Source of the DNA: Cristatella mucedo
Lineage: Eukaryota; Bryozoa; Phylactolaemata; Cristatellidae
Length of the DNA stretch: 64,000 bases
Assembly (NCBI GenBank): GCA_009760855.2
Contig: WPIO01000034.1
Location: 2,512,001 to 2,576,000, forward strand
Direction: 5' to 3'
Positions 46,930 to 60,024 of this stretch are shown here, piece by piece (within the stretch, counting starts at the first letter, position 1; each line of letters opens with the position of its first letter). Under the pieces are notes generated by a model, which did not search any database, had not been told where the DNA came from, and worked only from the letters and a program-made list of their open reading frames with translations. The position numbers and the translations under genes were made by a program.

Positions 46930-48095
46930 TATCAATTATTATAATTATATTATAGCATTATTTGTATAGTTGTTACTATAATTTCCCTGAGGCAGGCGCC
47001 CAGACTATGCCGTGCTGGGCTCTGCCCTGTCGTCAATTGTCGAGCGCGTGGAAGATTAAAATTGCAGTCTCTTACAATCCAATAACCATACTAAACTAGT
47101 GTCACTCAAATCCTTAGCGGAGACTATGGCTAAAATTATGTACCGACCAAGTCTAGACGTGACCAATAGTTTCTCAAGCTTATTAAATTCCTTCATTAAA
47201 AAACACGGAGAGTCCTGCTTCTACCTGAGCGGCGATTCTACGAGCTGCTTCAAACCATACCAGGTACAGGGCATACAATCCAGAAACTCCAATTTCCACA
47301 AAATCTCCTGAAAATTCAGAATCCATGGAAATATAAGGGCTCTATTCCTAAAACCTTAAGCCAAAAGCAAAGCTAATATTGACGGTACTTTAAAAATAGT
47401 CACCGTATGTACATGTAATTGGGATTTTACAAAGGGCGTATCAGTTTAGTCGAGCTATCAGAGTTGGACCGCCAATAAAATTTCAAAGCACGGTGGACAA
47501 ATACCACCAAAAGGTCTATCGAGCCGCTATTATTTTACGGGACCGCCTGATTATCACTCAAATATAAATTTAGTCGCATCATAATTTGCGTGCATTAAAA
47601 TTCCCTAAGTCAATTATATTTTCTTGTTTTACTACTTGCATTCGTCTTGTTTTACTACTTTTTTCTGCGAGCAACTGCCATTAGATAAAACACCATAACG
47701 AATCCAAAGTTTTGATTACTTTACGTGTCGTGTCGCTATCGTGTTTCCGAAAAAAGATTTGATCTCGTACTTTTCGACCCCGGGTATCTCCAGAGCCATA
47801 ATTATTAATTCACAGAAAGGCGGTATCATAGAATAAAAACATGCTATATATTTATCTCTGCTTTGGAGTTAGTTTCGATTTAGGTTTATTATCTTTTATC
47901 CTAGCGCACATCAAAGTTTTTCATAACTAATGTATACTATTTTGAACATAACTCCAGCTATAAACAACTGTATCTGCACTTTATAAAAAATGCTTCAAGA
48001 CAAAAGCAGCAAGATCCATGAGAAACAAAAAATAACCAATGCGACTGCGTATAGAATAGCTTAATTACAGAGTGACAGCGGTTTTAAAATGACAA
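46930..48095. other. No gene or repeat recognised
   Basis: Gene B intron, AT-rich. Confidence 0.4.
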
Positions 48096-48099
48096 ATAC

Positions 48100-48213
48100 C
48101 TTGGATTGAGCATCAATCATCATTTCTGTATCGACGGCACCTGGCAACAGGCTGACGTAGGCCACGTTGCTCTCCTTCAGCTCCACGGCACAGTCGGCTG
48201 CCATGCGGTCCAC
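48100..48213 (-). CDS. DHRS1-like gene B, exon after the catalytic motif
   Basis: This exon of 114 nt, phase 0, has acceptor CGTAG and donor GTATTT. It encodes VDRMAADCAVELKESNVAYV, then SLLPGAVDTEMMIDAQSK. It is the best-conserved exon of the pair: 21 of the first 22 codons give like residues in gene A. The usual SLWPG is SLLPG here. The gene A counterpart is 12,400-12,513. A CT-rich microsatellite of about 300 bp lies 85 bp upstream of the acceptor. Confidence 0.9.
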
Positions 48214-48298
48214 CTACGAGGAGCAGCATTTGAATAACTAGACAGCAGATCTCACAGAGAAGGAAAGCAACAGGGAGGTGGAGAAGGAGAAAACGACA

Positions 48299-48600
<302 letters not shown>

Positions 48601-48609
48601 AGGGAGAGA

Positions 48610-50165
48610 CAGGGAGATACAGACAGTGAGAGACACTAAGGGAAATGAGATGAAGAGAAAACTCCTGACGCCACGTGAAATAAAAAGAAACAATTGGCCT
48701 TAACATTACTTAATGCATAGGTTTTTAGTCGGTTGATAATGCTAAAATAGCAGTTTTTGAATCAGAGTTGGTTTATGGACACACATTACAGCACGTAGTT
48801 AATTCTACAAATGCATCTAGTCGACATTTATGTATTCGTTGTTCACCAATACATCTAGTCTTCATTCGTGTGCTTGTTGTAACGTAAAATATTAGAAACC
48901 TAAGAAGCCAGTAACTGAACTATCAAAGAGTGTTTCCATCCTTAGGGACAATCACGGAACGTCTCTCTGCTTTTGAGTCACGTAAGGTGACTCAGGTGCA
49001 TGCCGCTCATTGCATGTAACCATAAAGGTAACCACATGTAAACCAACCACCGACAGGCATGGCGAAACCGAATAGCACCTGCAGTGCTTGAGCGTGGATA
49101 GTCTAAAGCTATAGCATCAATGATAGCTGATGGAGTCGCTGTGTAAAATCAGACCTCCATATAAGCCCGGTCGAGGACGTCTGTGTTCTCTAGCGTAACA
49201 CACTATTGCACATCATTTTTTCGAAGCCAGGTTAAATGCCACCATAATATTCCGTTTACTGACGCATTGGCTCACCTCCTTAACATTTGCTGAAGCAAGA
49301 AAACATTCACCTAGTCTGTAATGCAAAGGAATGAGATAATTTCAAGAGTAAACAATAGAAAAAGCCATCTAGTGATCAAAACTACTAAGAAAAGCAGTTC
49401 TTTATTTTAAAACGCATGAAACAATTGGAGTTGCTAAGCAGTCTGGTCCTGTCTGACTCAGGTACATGCGATTCACTCTAGTATAAACTAAAGCAAATCT
49501 CGTACGACGCATGCAGCTTAGCCGATGCTGAATTAAAGGAAACTCAATATGCCTTATCTTAAATGAAAAGAATAGGGCAGTTGCCAGAGTTTTGCGATCT
49601 CAGCCACTAGCAATAGGATTAGAGCCAGTCAAGCTAATCAGGTGCTGTCCACGAGAATCACCTAAATCACAATACTTCCAAGTTTTCTCCAAAATATAGG
49701 CCTACTGTACATAGATAGCGCCTATCTACATATATTGTAATAAAATTGCATGATCAGACATTGACTTTGATGCTTTGTAAGCATTTCTCGTTGAAAGTAC
49801 ATGAAAACATGAGACGCAAAGTGCAGGCTGACTTGTTCCGCTAACATCGCTAGCATCGATCCGGACGCATCATCTTGATGAATGACGACTCCATCAGTGC
49901 GTCTGCAACCGGCCGCCGTGACAAGAGCGAACGGCCTTTTCCGAAAAGACGTACCCTATCAGGCAACATCAATAACTACATAGTTATGTCCTTATTTTTC
50001 CATCCGATGTGGAAGCGAAAAGCTACCGGAAATAGAGCCACAGCTAACAACAAGGGCGCACTTAGCAAAAACTGACAGCTCTGACTGTACTACACGGTGC
50101 ACACCAGTGCACAACTCAAGAAGTCACGTGGTTTGAACCAGGAAGGCTAGCTTAGTCTTGCCATA
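48610..50165. other. No gene or repeat recognised
   Basis: Gene B intron. No supported feature. Confidence 0.4.
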
Positions 50166-50170
50166 CTTAC

Positions 50171-50303
50171 GGCTGCCTTTCCGATACCATATGGGACACT
50201 GAAAATGTAGCGCAACCCACCAGCTGACGATATGTTGATTATGAGACCTTGCTTTCTTTCAGACATCATGCGGGCAGCATAAACCGAACAGATGTAGTTA
50301 TTC
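50171..50303 (-). CDS. DHRS1-like gene B, catalytic exon
   Basis: This exon of 133 nt has acceptor TTACAG and donor GTAAGT, the same phases as gene A's 16,559-16,691. It encodes NNYICSVYAARMMSERKQGL, then IINISSAGGLRYIFS and VPYGIGKAA. The catalytic Ser (ISSAGG) and Tyr-x3-Lys (YGIGK) are intact. The donor and acceptor are both strong. A retained active site is expected of a working SDR enzyme, which contrasts with the missing cofactor exons. Confidence 0.92.
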
Positions 50304-50309
50304 CTGTAA

Positions 50310-51635
50310 AATATAATAAGTGCCGACGATTTTAGGGAGATGTGTGGAATAGATTTGGAGCTAGGTGAGCTGTGAACTGAGTCGAGTAAACCTAACTGAA
50401 ATTAACTTTAGCTTCGGTGAACAACGTTGAACAACGACGAAAAAATGCTCGCGATTGCTTTTCTGGGTGCCATCAGGTTCAGATGACAGAGTGCAGTTTG
50501 GTGAATGTAGCAAACGTCATGCGCATGTCAGCAGTTATCTAGTCTCAAAACAATGTTCTCAAACAACTCTGCTGATCAGCCAATCGTTATAGACGCTAAT
50601 TATCGTAGGCATATTTCTATGCATTTCGCGAGTGTTTGAGTTTAGTTAGTACGATGCACAGTGGAAGAGCAATTACCTAAGACATGAGACCTGCGCATCC
50701 TTTGTATAAATTCAATTATGGAAGTAGTCTTCTGCATTCTACTTGGCTCGATAATGCCTTAAAACTGAAACCGAGCTAGTCGTCTGGAAAACGGTTTCTG
50801 TGAATACGGTAAGTGGTCGAATAAGAGGAGTTCGTTTCCGCTACGGTCAGACATCAGTATTCCGTATGGTTTGCAGCTAGGGCTTCGCTGATAGCATTTA
50901 AAAGCATGTAAGATTGATGGGAGTGACGAGCGTTATAGCTCTTTGAAGAGAAGCCATCTTGAAAACGCCATACCAAAGGGACAAAGAAGAAGCAGACTAG
51001 GAGGCACGTGCAGTGATTCTTCTCCTGCGACAACAGCTAGCTCTCGAGTTCCAGCGGTGCTGCAACCAGCTGCAGACTTTGGAGTGCTAAGTGCGAACAG
51101 ACTGCTTGGCTACGAGAAAATTTGCTATCACCATAAGAGATGTCAGTGTGTAAACACAAACGGATTTCGGACATTCGGGAGACCTTGAGACGCCTCTATT
51201 TCTTTGCACTACATTGAAATCTTTTGGTTATCGGGCCTTCAGTTCGTACGTACCTAAGTCTGGAACTTGCTCCGGCTTCTGCCATCGCCTGCAGTGACTT
51301 TGTAGTTCGTATATATGTATGCATGTATGTATAGTATGCAGGCTACTCTGATAAGCCGCTGGTGAACAGCTGTTGGATGCATCACCGAGAGGGGCCGGTG
51401 CACAGCTGTGGTCCGCCTGCGATGGGGCTTGGACACAGGCCGGTAACTCGCTGGTGGACAGACGGTAGATTCACCATCAGGGTCGGCCCGTGCACAGTTG
51501 TGGTCCTCGATTAATCATCGGGGTCGACCAGGGGAGCGGAGGAGTCGAGGAGGCGAGCAGTCGAGGAGAGAGAGAGGAGTCGAGTAGGAGAAGGGGCCGA
51601 AGGCAGCCGTGCGTCCTGCGGCTCCTTCCGGCTCA
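50310..51635. other. No gene recognised
   Basis: Gene B intron. Repeated 'gctggtgaacagctgttgg' and 'gctggtggacagacggtaga' style blocks at 51,350-51,510 look like an imperfect duplication of about 90 bp. Confidence 0.4.
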
Positions 51636-51639
51636 GAGC

Positions 51640-51705
51640 CGCTGAAAAGGATGAGCAGAATAGTCGGCAGAATAGTAGAGCAGCTGTCGTTGCGTAAGAA
51701 GACCC
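51640..51705 (-). mobile_element. L2-B LINE scrap
   Basis: 'gccgctgaaaaggatgagca' and 'agtagagcagctgtcgttgc' match the reversed L2-B C-terminal region at 40,240-40,300. Confidence 0.5.
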
Positions 51706-51834
51706 TGGGTCATTAAGAGCGAGTACCTTATCTTCTTGTGTGTGTGCGCTATTGCATGCATGTCTAAGCACGATAATTGAGCGCTTTCTCGTGCTGGTCA
51801 AAGTTTGATCCCTTTCTTGCCACTAGCTCTTGAT

Positions 51835-51910
51835 TATTTGCTTCGCTTGCAGCGAGTTGTAAAGTGCCTGAATAGAGATTTGGTTCTCTCGAGACGCAAT
51901 ATAAACGACT
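51835..51910 (+). mobile_element. SINE-1 or L2-A tail scrap
   Basis: 'aaagtgcctgaatagagatt' and 'tctctcgagacgcaatataa' form the shared hairpin tail without a recognisable head. Confidence 0.55.
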
Positions 51911-51988
51911 TATGACCATAATTATTCTGTCGGCTGCGAAATCGGCTAGCATGTGCGAATCATAGACATACGCCGACGCATCACTTAC

Positions 51989-52071
51989 CTCAGGCCCACA
52001 TTGTTGACAACGTCCCACATTTCCGCAGCATCGGACTCCCAGAATTTCTTGCCCCACGTCTGCATAAGAAT
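51989..52071 (-). CDS. DHRS1-like gene B, most 5' exon with clear homology
   Basis: This exon of 83 nt has acceptor CGCTTAG and donor GTAAGT, the same phases as gene A's 20,502-20,584. It encodes ILMQTWGKKFWESDAAEMWD then VVNNVGL(R). In gene A the exon before this one carries VNNAY. No such exon was found between 52,080 and 62,880, so gene B's 5' part is either unrecognisable, lost, or replaced by another first exon (see 52,457-52,504). Confidence 0.9.
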
Positions 52072-52456
52072 CTAAGCGAACACGAAACCCGTATTAGTAG
52101 CTACCTTAGAAACCGCTGAGATCGAATGGCACCTACAAGTAGTGAGAAATAGCGGGATTAAAGTTCAGACCTTATAGCACGCTGGTCGAGCCACATTGTA
52201 CAGTAAGTAGCAGACCTCTGGCAAGCATAAAGCTCGGATTATCGCTTGCCTAAGAAAGAACACAACAATATCGCGCCACCTAAATCAAGCTAGAAACGTG
52301 GTGTGTTACCTAATAAGGACACAGGAATTTCGTATCTCGCATTGACTTGCATTCAACCCGTGCTCCATGCTTCCCCATTCATTCCGTTACTTCAACTTCT
52401 TGGCGAAAGATATTCTAACGTGCCTGACCAAACTGACTACGGGCAAAAGAGCTCAC

Positions 52457-52504
52457 CATCGCACCTGCAGTAAGCAAACCGCCAGCCTCCAGCGCTTCCG
52501 CCAT
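52457..52504 (-). CDS. Candidate alternative first exon of gene B
   Basis: An ATG at 52,504 opens MAEALEAGGLLTAGAM, 16 codons, ending exactly in phase 0 before GTGAGC. Phase 0 is what the exon at 51,989-52,071 needs at its start, so the two join in frame across a 385-bp intron. The product would lack the Rossmann TGxxxGIG and NNAY motifs. There is no homology to support it: only an ATG, an open stretch and a donor, which can arise by chance. Confidence 0.2.
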
Positions 52505-52519
52505 GCTCTGTGGAACCGC

Positions 52520-53160
52520 CACTGATTGGCTCCACTGTCCTTGGCTGCATGCAGCAGTGCACGGCGTGCACCGCCACACAGGTGCCGTCACAAGTCGAGT
52601 GAGGCGGCTATAGGTTCGGACAGTGTGCCTGTTTAGATGGCGCTTTATATAGCGCTCTCACACTGTACGACAACTGGATTCGTAACTCCGATACCGGTGC
52701 GTTCACTCGTCCATAATCCGCCTTCACGTCAGACCTCCCGCTTCGCCGCTCCCAATAGAAGGTCATCGAGATCGAAATCGCAAGAAGGCAAGATGTAATA
52801 GCCGTGCCGCCGAGCAGATGAACAATGGCTTGAGGTAGCTGTGCTTTCCAAGAAATAATTCCGGTCAACTTCAAGCAACTTTATTCTGAATTCATGGACA
52901 CACTAGCTAACATCCACCATCAGCTGCTTTCAAGAGTACCTAGTCAACTCTCTAGGTTTTTATGGAGGCGTAATGGCAGCACGAGTGACCGATCTGAGAA
53001 GAGATTTGAGCTCTAATGCTTCCGAGACCCTTAACTTTACGACTAGACAACTGATTACAAGCGTCCCTGCTTCTTATAATGAAGCAATAGCATTTTTTAC
53101 TTGTAATGCAGTGCATGTAATTTGTCATCATTAACGCCGTACCAGATCGCTTTTTGTAGA
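52520..53160. other. No gene or repeat recognised
   Basis: Upstream of gene B's last recognised 5' exon. Nothing supported. Confidence 0.4.
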
Positions 53161-53164
53161 TGTT

Positions 53165-53235
53165 AATAACACAAATAATTATTGTGTTTGGTACCTTACG
53201 AGAACTTAATCTTTATTCGGGAGCTTTAAAACCTC
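53165..53235 (-). mobile_element. L2-A or SINE-1 tail scrap
   Basis: 'ccttacgagaacttaatctt' and 'tattcgggagcttta' match the reversed hairpin tail. Confidence 0.5.
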
Positions 53236-53337
53236 AGCAATAAAAGCAATCCATCCCTATAATAGCAAGGTTAGTTTTTTAATTCGTTTGTAAGTCCGCT
53301 ACTGCCACTGACGTCTACTTCAAGTCATTGAATGGAT

Positions 53338-53425
53338 ATTTATATAATTATAATTAATTTATATAGCCCCACAAGAAAACTTAATCTATATTCAGGCGCT
53401 TTACATATGCCCCGGGCTCATCACG
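53338..53425 (-). mobile_element. SINE-1, tail half
   Basis: 'acttaatctatattcaggcg' then 'ctttacatatgccccgggct' match the tail and the region up to the B box of SINE-1 at 37,925. Confidence 0.6.
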
Positions 53426-53439
53426 ACGGTACAGCATTA

Positions 53440-55940
53440 AAAAGTTTCAAAAAAGGGGAGATAATTTGATAATTCGCATATTTAGCCGCACATGCACTCT
53501 CGTAGCAGAAATCGAACGTTGAAATGCTAGAACTTCACGGGATTGCGAACTTACAAGGAAGGATTCTTCAATGAACGGCCACGACATTCCAGCAGCTTTC
53601 GCTTTCTGCACTATGAACCCGTTAGCAGCCCCCTTCTATAGGCGATTGGCACTTACAACGTTTCCCAGCTTCCACGTGGACTAGCGGAGTTGGTATATTG
53701 GAAAACTGACAAATAGTATATACTAAAAAACTTCCAAAAGAGTGTGACCGACCGGTAGTCGTGCTTCGCCTGCCTTTGATAAGCGATGGATATACATAAA
53801 TAGAATCTGCTCGTGATACTTCACCTGTTTTTAGTTTCCAACAGGCCATTAAGGCCATGCAAGTTTTCACAACAATAAATTTGGAACAAAAAGTAGCAAA
53901 TTGAGCAGAATGTAAGCGCACTTATAGCATATAGCAAGAAATAACAGGCAACAAAGGAAGCCACCCAGTTTCACACTGCCAAAACTCAACGAAAACGATA
54001 CGACATACGACATGCATACGACAAACTCTGCAACCAGAAGAGACTGATGAAGAAGCATACGAGCTGCGTGCTGTCAAAGTTCAGCGAACGAATCACCTAT
54101 GACAAGATCAAAACCAAAAAACTGATGGTAAGATTTGAGAACTGTATGACCTAGGCCGTGGTATGGAGTCCCTGCCGAAAAGTGGGCCGGGCTCACCAGC
54201 TAGGCTGGGCTTACCGCTAGGTCTGCACACTTTCAGGCCCAAAATGTAATGCAGCACTAAAATTTCACGTGATTTTTTCACATGAATAAGCTAGTAACCA
54301 ATTCCTAATGAAAATCAAGGTATCCTCCTTGCTTAGGCGCTTATGGAAGAACATGTAATGATCAGGCAAAGACAAGCTGACAAAACATCAGGCTAAGACA
54401 AGCTTGCGAAACACTGTTAGGTTTGAAGTTTGGATATGTACCCAGGCTAGGTTCGGTTGGCTGGGACAGGATGGCTGTAATGTGGTAAGGGTCACCGGCT
54501 AGGCCGGGGTCTGACCTATGGGCACGGCCAGATGTTCGGTGACGAGAGTTCACCGGGGCTCTTAGGTAAAGAAAGTTAGCCGAGTAAGTCGTGGTGTTTG
54601 AGGCTCCCGGTCTCGCCGAGCTATGTACCTGGATGGATGCAGGCATGCTCCGGCGATGCGGTCTCGAACGCAAGGCAACGAGTACCCAAGGCCCGAGCGG
54701 AGCTGGATAGAACGTTCGTTGTTGTGGCTTGCATTTTTTGATAGCACGCTCGTTGTCGTGGCTTGCATTTTCCGCGTCCCCCCTGTAGCGTGTTCGTGGC
54801 CCCCGTCAGTTGGCGTCTTTCGGCGGAAGCTCTCGACTGTGGTAGACGTCGACTCCGACTAGTCAAGCAGTTACTCAGCTAATCGAATCTTTTACGGCGG
54901 CGAACGCTCGTACTGTTGGAACGGAGTCGGTACAATGGCACATTGGTGGGACTGCAGAAGCGACCGACCGACTAACACGTTTGTTGGCACTTGCATTGTC
55001 GTCTCGCGCCCCTATAGTTTACTTTGTGTAGGATCCCCCTTTAGACTTGTTTAGTTCCCCTGTTGCTGTTAGCGCATGCGATATTATTAAGAGGTCTAAC
55101 CTGACGTTCGGTCGTCTTATCCTAGCTCAGCAGCATGGCGAGCGGAGGCGGGCCTGAGCATGGCGGAGCTTGGCGGGAATTAGACTCTGATCCCTGGAAC
55201 TCGGCTACAGATACAAAAACTTGGCTGGTCTGCTACCACTCGTTCCAGTGGCTTTGATAGGAACGGCACTAGGGAAACTAGCGCCACTTACTTCTAAGTT
55301 TTCCAGATCAAATATTCTTACATAAATGTCAATACTTCTTAATGAAAGATGGCCTGAAAATGCCACTTTAAAAGATGCTGGGACTCAACCTGAGGTTAGT
55401 GACAAATTTACTAAGGCAGTTCTAAAAAGGAGGACAATGAAGCATGTGGTTTTGAGGATTGCTAGTCTTCTAAGGCTTAGAGATTAACTTCGAGATCGGG
55501 GCATCAGGGACAAGCTGACGGCACTTACTTGTGTTGCCCCACAAGAACACGACTTGGTGGGCTCCAGCAGCAGATCCAGAGGGAGACAGGGGGCGTTCCC
55601 CTCCCCTCCCCCGTCGCCCCGTATTCATACGCCCACCAACAATTACCAAAGACGAAACTATTGCTCAATTTCACTCGGTGAGCAGCCCCCAGCTTGTGTT
55701 AAATAAACACTACGATTGCACGCTAAAAATGTATCACTAGTGTGGGTCTAGCTCCACTTACGTGAGCATTTTGTTTGTGTTTCTTGCGCACCACATTAAA
55801 AAAAACTGTTTAGCTCTTGCCGCCTAGACAAAAATCCTGGCTCCGCTACCGAACTGGTGGGCTCCACAACAATCGAGGATTGCCGCTAGGTTGGTGGACA
55901 ATGGGGTAGTTTCTAGCCGTCTAAACACTTTCCAAACTAT
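53440..55940. other. No gene recognised
   Basis: Searched by eye for the missing 5' exons of gene B without success. A duplicated 'gttgt.gtggcttgcatttt' pair lies at 54,717-54,775. Sequence at 55,540-55,640 and 55,830 looks like decayed DNA-transposon debris. Confidence 0.35.
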
Positions 55941-55949
55941 CCTGAATAT

Positions 55950-56095
55950 GCCCGTCGGTCTTAGCCGAGATGGCAGGTGAGCACGTCACGACCGTGGATT
56001 CGGGTCCGAAAGTGTATGTCCTGCCGCAGGCAATTCTTTATAGCCTACCGCAAGCGGAAGTGATCGTCGCTAAATGCGAACCCTCTAGCTGTCAA
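55950..56095 (+). mobile_element. SINE-2 copy, degenerate
   Basis: 'ttagccgagatggcaggtga' heads it and 'cgtggattcgggtccgaaag' sits where the B box should be, followed by 'gcaagcggaagtgatcgtcg'. Confidence 0.45.
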
Positions 56096-56099
56096 TTAA

Positions 56100-56750
56100 G
56101 AAAGTGGCGATGAAGTATTGTCTCTCAGATATGCAAGGAGTGCCTAACTGGTACAGCTGCAGTGCTAGGAAACCAGTTTCGGGACAGGCAATACTAAGAA
56201 ATGTGGGCCAGCAGAGAAAAACAGACACATCACTGTGTTTAGGCGAACTCTCCGTCACACAGTGCTTCAGTAATGCCTTAAACGTTAATAAAAAAATGAA
56301 AACACTTGCATAGCGCGCTTAGGGAACTAAATCTCTTTCTAAGCACTTTAACGTGCTAGAAAAGACAGCCGATAACGTCTCTCAGCGACTAAAGGCTTGC
56401 TTAGCATTCAGTGTCATTCCAGGTTAAATTCCCGGCACGTCCAGTATTTTTTATAAAGCTTCATATGTCCCTTTTATAGCAACTGAAATACAGTCGAAAC
56501 TCCATAAATGCATTCTATATGAATTCATAACTTTTATACATATAGAAAACACGTTAAACTTATTCTTTTCACACGAATCAATACATCGAGTACCGACGCG
56601 TGTACGCATAACTTTTTTGAACTTACGCTGGCATGGAGCTTTTGCATTTTTTCATCAACGACACAGAAAAACAGGATGTTACTTATGCGACAAAAATTAG
56701 CGTGCACCAGTCTCGTGGTTTTCCCAAGCTAGTTATGCACCGGTTGCTGT
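56100..56750. other. No gene recognised; one L2-A tail scrap
   Basis: 'gggaactaaatctctttcta' at 56,320-56,350 is a reversed L2-A tail remnant. The rest is unassigned. Confidence 0.4.
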
Positions 56751-56752
56751 TT

Positions 56753-57690
56753 AATAATAATAATAATAATAATAATATTGCACTTGATAAAGCGCCCTCA
56801 GAGAACTTAATCTCTTTCTAGGCGCTTTACATTTGCTGCAAAGTGATACGCAATAGAATAGTAAGTAAAATCATGCTTGAAAAACAAACAAAATGAATAA
56901 CATGGTTAGGGGTTACATGCACTGGGTCAGCATGCAAATGTGGTTAGTGGCAGCATGAACAGTGTCAGCACGCATAAGCACATCGAGGACGAATCACAAG
57001 GACCCACTAAATGCTGTCCTAAATAGGTATGTTTTTAAGTTTCTTTTAAATGTGGTCAGGTCAGGGGATGTTCTGATGCAGGTCGGGAGGGAGTTCCAGG
57101 CTGTGGGAGCATACGAGCTAAATGCACGGTCTCCAAAGGATTTAAGGTTTGTACGAGGTATTTCTAGACTGTTGGATTCCGAAAAGCGAGTGGTACGATG
57201 CTTTGCCTGATGGGGTAGTATATCTGAAAGATAGGCTGGAGCCATAGAATGAAGAGACCTAAAAGTGAGCGACAAAACCTTGAAGTCAATCCGTTGCTTG
57301 ACTGGTAACCAGTGCAGGTCGGCGAGAAGTGGAGTAATGTGGCAACTGCGACGCTCACGACAGACAAGCCTAGCTGCAGAGTTTTGCACCAGCTGCAATC
57401 GCCTGATCGCACATGCTGGTAGGCCAGTAAGCAGTGAGTTGCAGAAGTCGAGACGAGATGTCACGAATGCATGGACCAACTTGGACGTGGTATCCTTATC
57501 TAAACAAGCCCTAATTTTAGCAATGTTATGAAGCTGAAAATAGGCTGATTTGACTGTGGAGCTGATGTGGTCGTCTAACGAGAGGTCGCTTTGGAATATG
57601 ACACCTAGATTTCGAGCTGATGCAACTGGAGATATGCTGGCAGAGCCAATTTTGAAAGTCAGCCTTTCCAACTTGGAACTAATGCACTGA
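56753..57690 (-). mobile_element. L2-A LINE, youngest and best-preserved copy
   Basis: The tail (AAT)n is at the left. The minus frame is open from about 57,690 to 56,994: KLERLTFKIGSASISPVASA, RNLGVIFQSDLSLDDHIS, LVHAFVTSRLDFCNSLLTGL, IRRLQLVQNSAARLVC, LLADLHWLPVKQRIDFKVLS, WNSLPTCIRTSP and FKRNLKTYLFRTAFSGSL. This is the complete C-terminal third of an L2-clade ORF2 without stops. It is 5' truncated near 57,690. It is almost identical over 550 bp to the nested copy at 9,416-9,963. Confidence 0.92.
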
Positions 57691-57699
57691 AATTTCAGT

Positions 57700-58780
57700 C
57701 CAGCGATTCTTTTTTTGTTTGTTGTCAGGACTTCACTTGCAGCAGTGCAGAACGTACTGAGACAGATGCAGAGATACGGGGGGGGGGCCACTGGTACAGC
57801 TAAGACTGCAGGCCAGTGTCATATAGCTCTGCAACGCCTACAGAAACTATAGGCCTAATTAAGCATTCTTCACATTTTAAATCAAGCCAAATCGAACCTT
57901 GCAGTCTATTTAGTTGCATTATATCGAAGATGTCTATGGATATTTGGATGCTTTGGATCCTCAGAGCAGTGGCAAAAGTTTTTAGCAGGCCACTGCAATT
58001 GCTGGGGTGCAGTTCGTTCGGATACGGCTTGCTAATCAGCACTGATCGGCAGTGAAAAGACCGAATATTATGGGACACCGAGAAAGGGGTTAGGCCGGTG
58101 GATACCGGGGCAAAGAGAATGCTAGGAAAGCCACCGGTCAAGAAACAGTGCAGCAACTTAGGGGTTTGGCAATATAAAATGCAAGCTGTATTAATAAATA
58201 CATTGCGAATGGTAGCCAGTGATGCACACCACAAAACGCCTACGCTTAGGGTACCGTTGCACTAGAAAACGAGGCCGGCTTGTTGGCAAGAGCTCATGGC
58301 ACTGCAACTATGCATAGGTGCAGTTTCTGCTCCTTGCTTTGAAATGTATGTGCACACACTGACCTGTTTCCGTGGCTGCATAATATCTCTCTCAATCGAT
58401 ACACCCAACTCTCCTGACATAATCAATATGTTTATAAAATAATTAATATTGAATTACACTGGCTATTTTCTTATGAGCCAGTGATTGCCTGTTAGATTTA
58501 TATTCGTGACATGATTTGATTAGTTCTAGTATTCAGTCCTCATTTGCCATAGCGTCTGCCGGCCTCGACCGACAAGCAATTGTATTTTATTGAAGTTCGT
58601 GCAGTTAGACTTCTCGCGCGTGATGTGGGTGAGTCAGCTACAAGTGTTCGATCTATCCTGATGCTCTCAGCTAGATAAGGAAACCGATGCTTAAAAAGTT
58701 ACCATTGCCCATGACACTGTACCCCTCAAGGTTAAATACATAAAACTGGTCTCTTCGGTTTCTCTGATGGGGAGAATTGC
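57700..58780. other. No gene recognised
   Basis: A minus frame at 57,800-58,234 is open for 144 codons but shows no motif or codon pattern I recognise; a G-run lies at 57,779-57,787. Confidence 0.35.
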
Positions 58781-58782
58781 TT

Positions 58783-58975
58783 AACAATAATAATAATAAA
58801 AATAATAATAATAAATGTGTATAGGGTCGTCAGAGAATTAAATCTCTTTCTGGGCACCATACATTTGCTGCAAAGGAAGCATGATCAAATGATGAGTAGC
58901 AGCATGTTCAATGACAACAAGCATAACACGGCTCGAGCTGACATGCACAGGGTCAGCATGCAAATACGTCAGCTT
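58783..58975 (-). mobile_element. L2-A LINE 3' end
   Basis: (AAT)n is followed by 'agggtcgtcagagaattaaa', 'tctctttctgggcaccatac' and 3'UTR units 'gacatgcacagggtcagcat'. Confidence 0.75.
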
Positions 58976-59062
58976 AGGCGTTCTGAGTCGTGAGTCAAAG
59001 TGTTCATCAACGTTGGACCTTGCACCAGAAAAGCGACATGTAGATAGAGTCTGATCACGTCC

Positions 59063-59065
<3 letters not shown>

Positions 59066-59114
<49 letters not shown>
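59066..59114. repeat. (CT)n microsatellite
   Basis: About 24 uninterrupted CT units. Confidence 0.95.
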
Positions 59115-59116
<2 letters not shown>

Positions 59117-60024
59117 TGAAAAGCTTTGCTTTTTGGGCTTACACCGCTGCAATTCTGACGAGCAAAGAAATGTGCTTAAGAGCAGCCAACACCAAGCTGC
59201 TATGCCCAGCAGGAACAGATGAGTGGCGCCACCGTGTGGCAATCGTATTCGCGCTGTGGCAGCAAAAATGCAGGCCCTTTCGCAGACAGAATGCGAGAAA
59301 AAAAAGTAGCCCACCGAATTATGTGCATGGGAGCATGTGCGTACGCATGCATGCATGCACCTTCGTGAATGCACTTAGCGCTGGCTACTTGTAATGGGAC
59401 CACTGAAAGGCATAAACTGCACGGAGTGGATACGTTTTACCTGTGACCTGTGGCTGCTCAGGCTGCCGGGGTCAATAACGATTATCGCCTAATCACCAGA
59501 GGGCCTCCAATGGGCCTACCGGCCGCTGGGCTCGGCCGAGCATGACTAATGACTTACGAAAGTCTCCCACCACGAAGGCCCTCCCGTGGCAGGGGCAAAA
59601 TAACTCACTAGATCAGAAGTCTATGGACTTAAGAGCAGCTAGCGATAAATTGTTAAAGCGACCGTTTTAAATAGTCTCTCCGGAAGTTGGAGGATTATCA
59701 CACGGATGGGGAGGCTCCGTCAAAGCGTGCCCAGAACCACAGCCGAAGATGATAATATAACCGTGACGATAGGAGTGGCAGACGTTGTTTTCGGAGCTAG
59801 CACCGGAGTAAGAGTTGCTTAATTTCTCATCGCTCTATAAGGCAACCTCGTGCTTCAGCAGCAGCAGGGTAACTAAACGGTTGTACGGCATTCCCCCCCC
59901 CCCGAACGTTTCCCCGGACGTTTCCCCCACTGGACATTTCCCCCTGGTGGACCCTAGGACATTCCCCCCCCCCCGGAAATACCCCCTATATTGATGAATG
60001 TATTACTAAGAATACAGATAAATA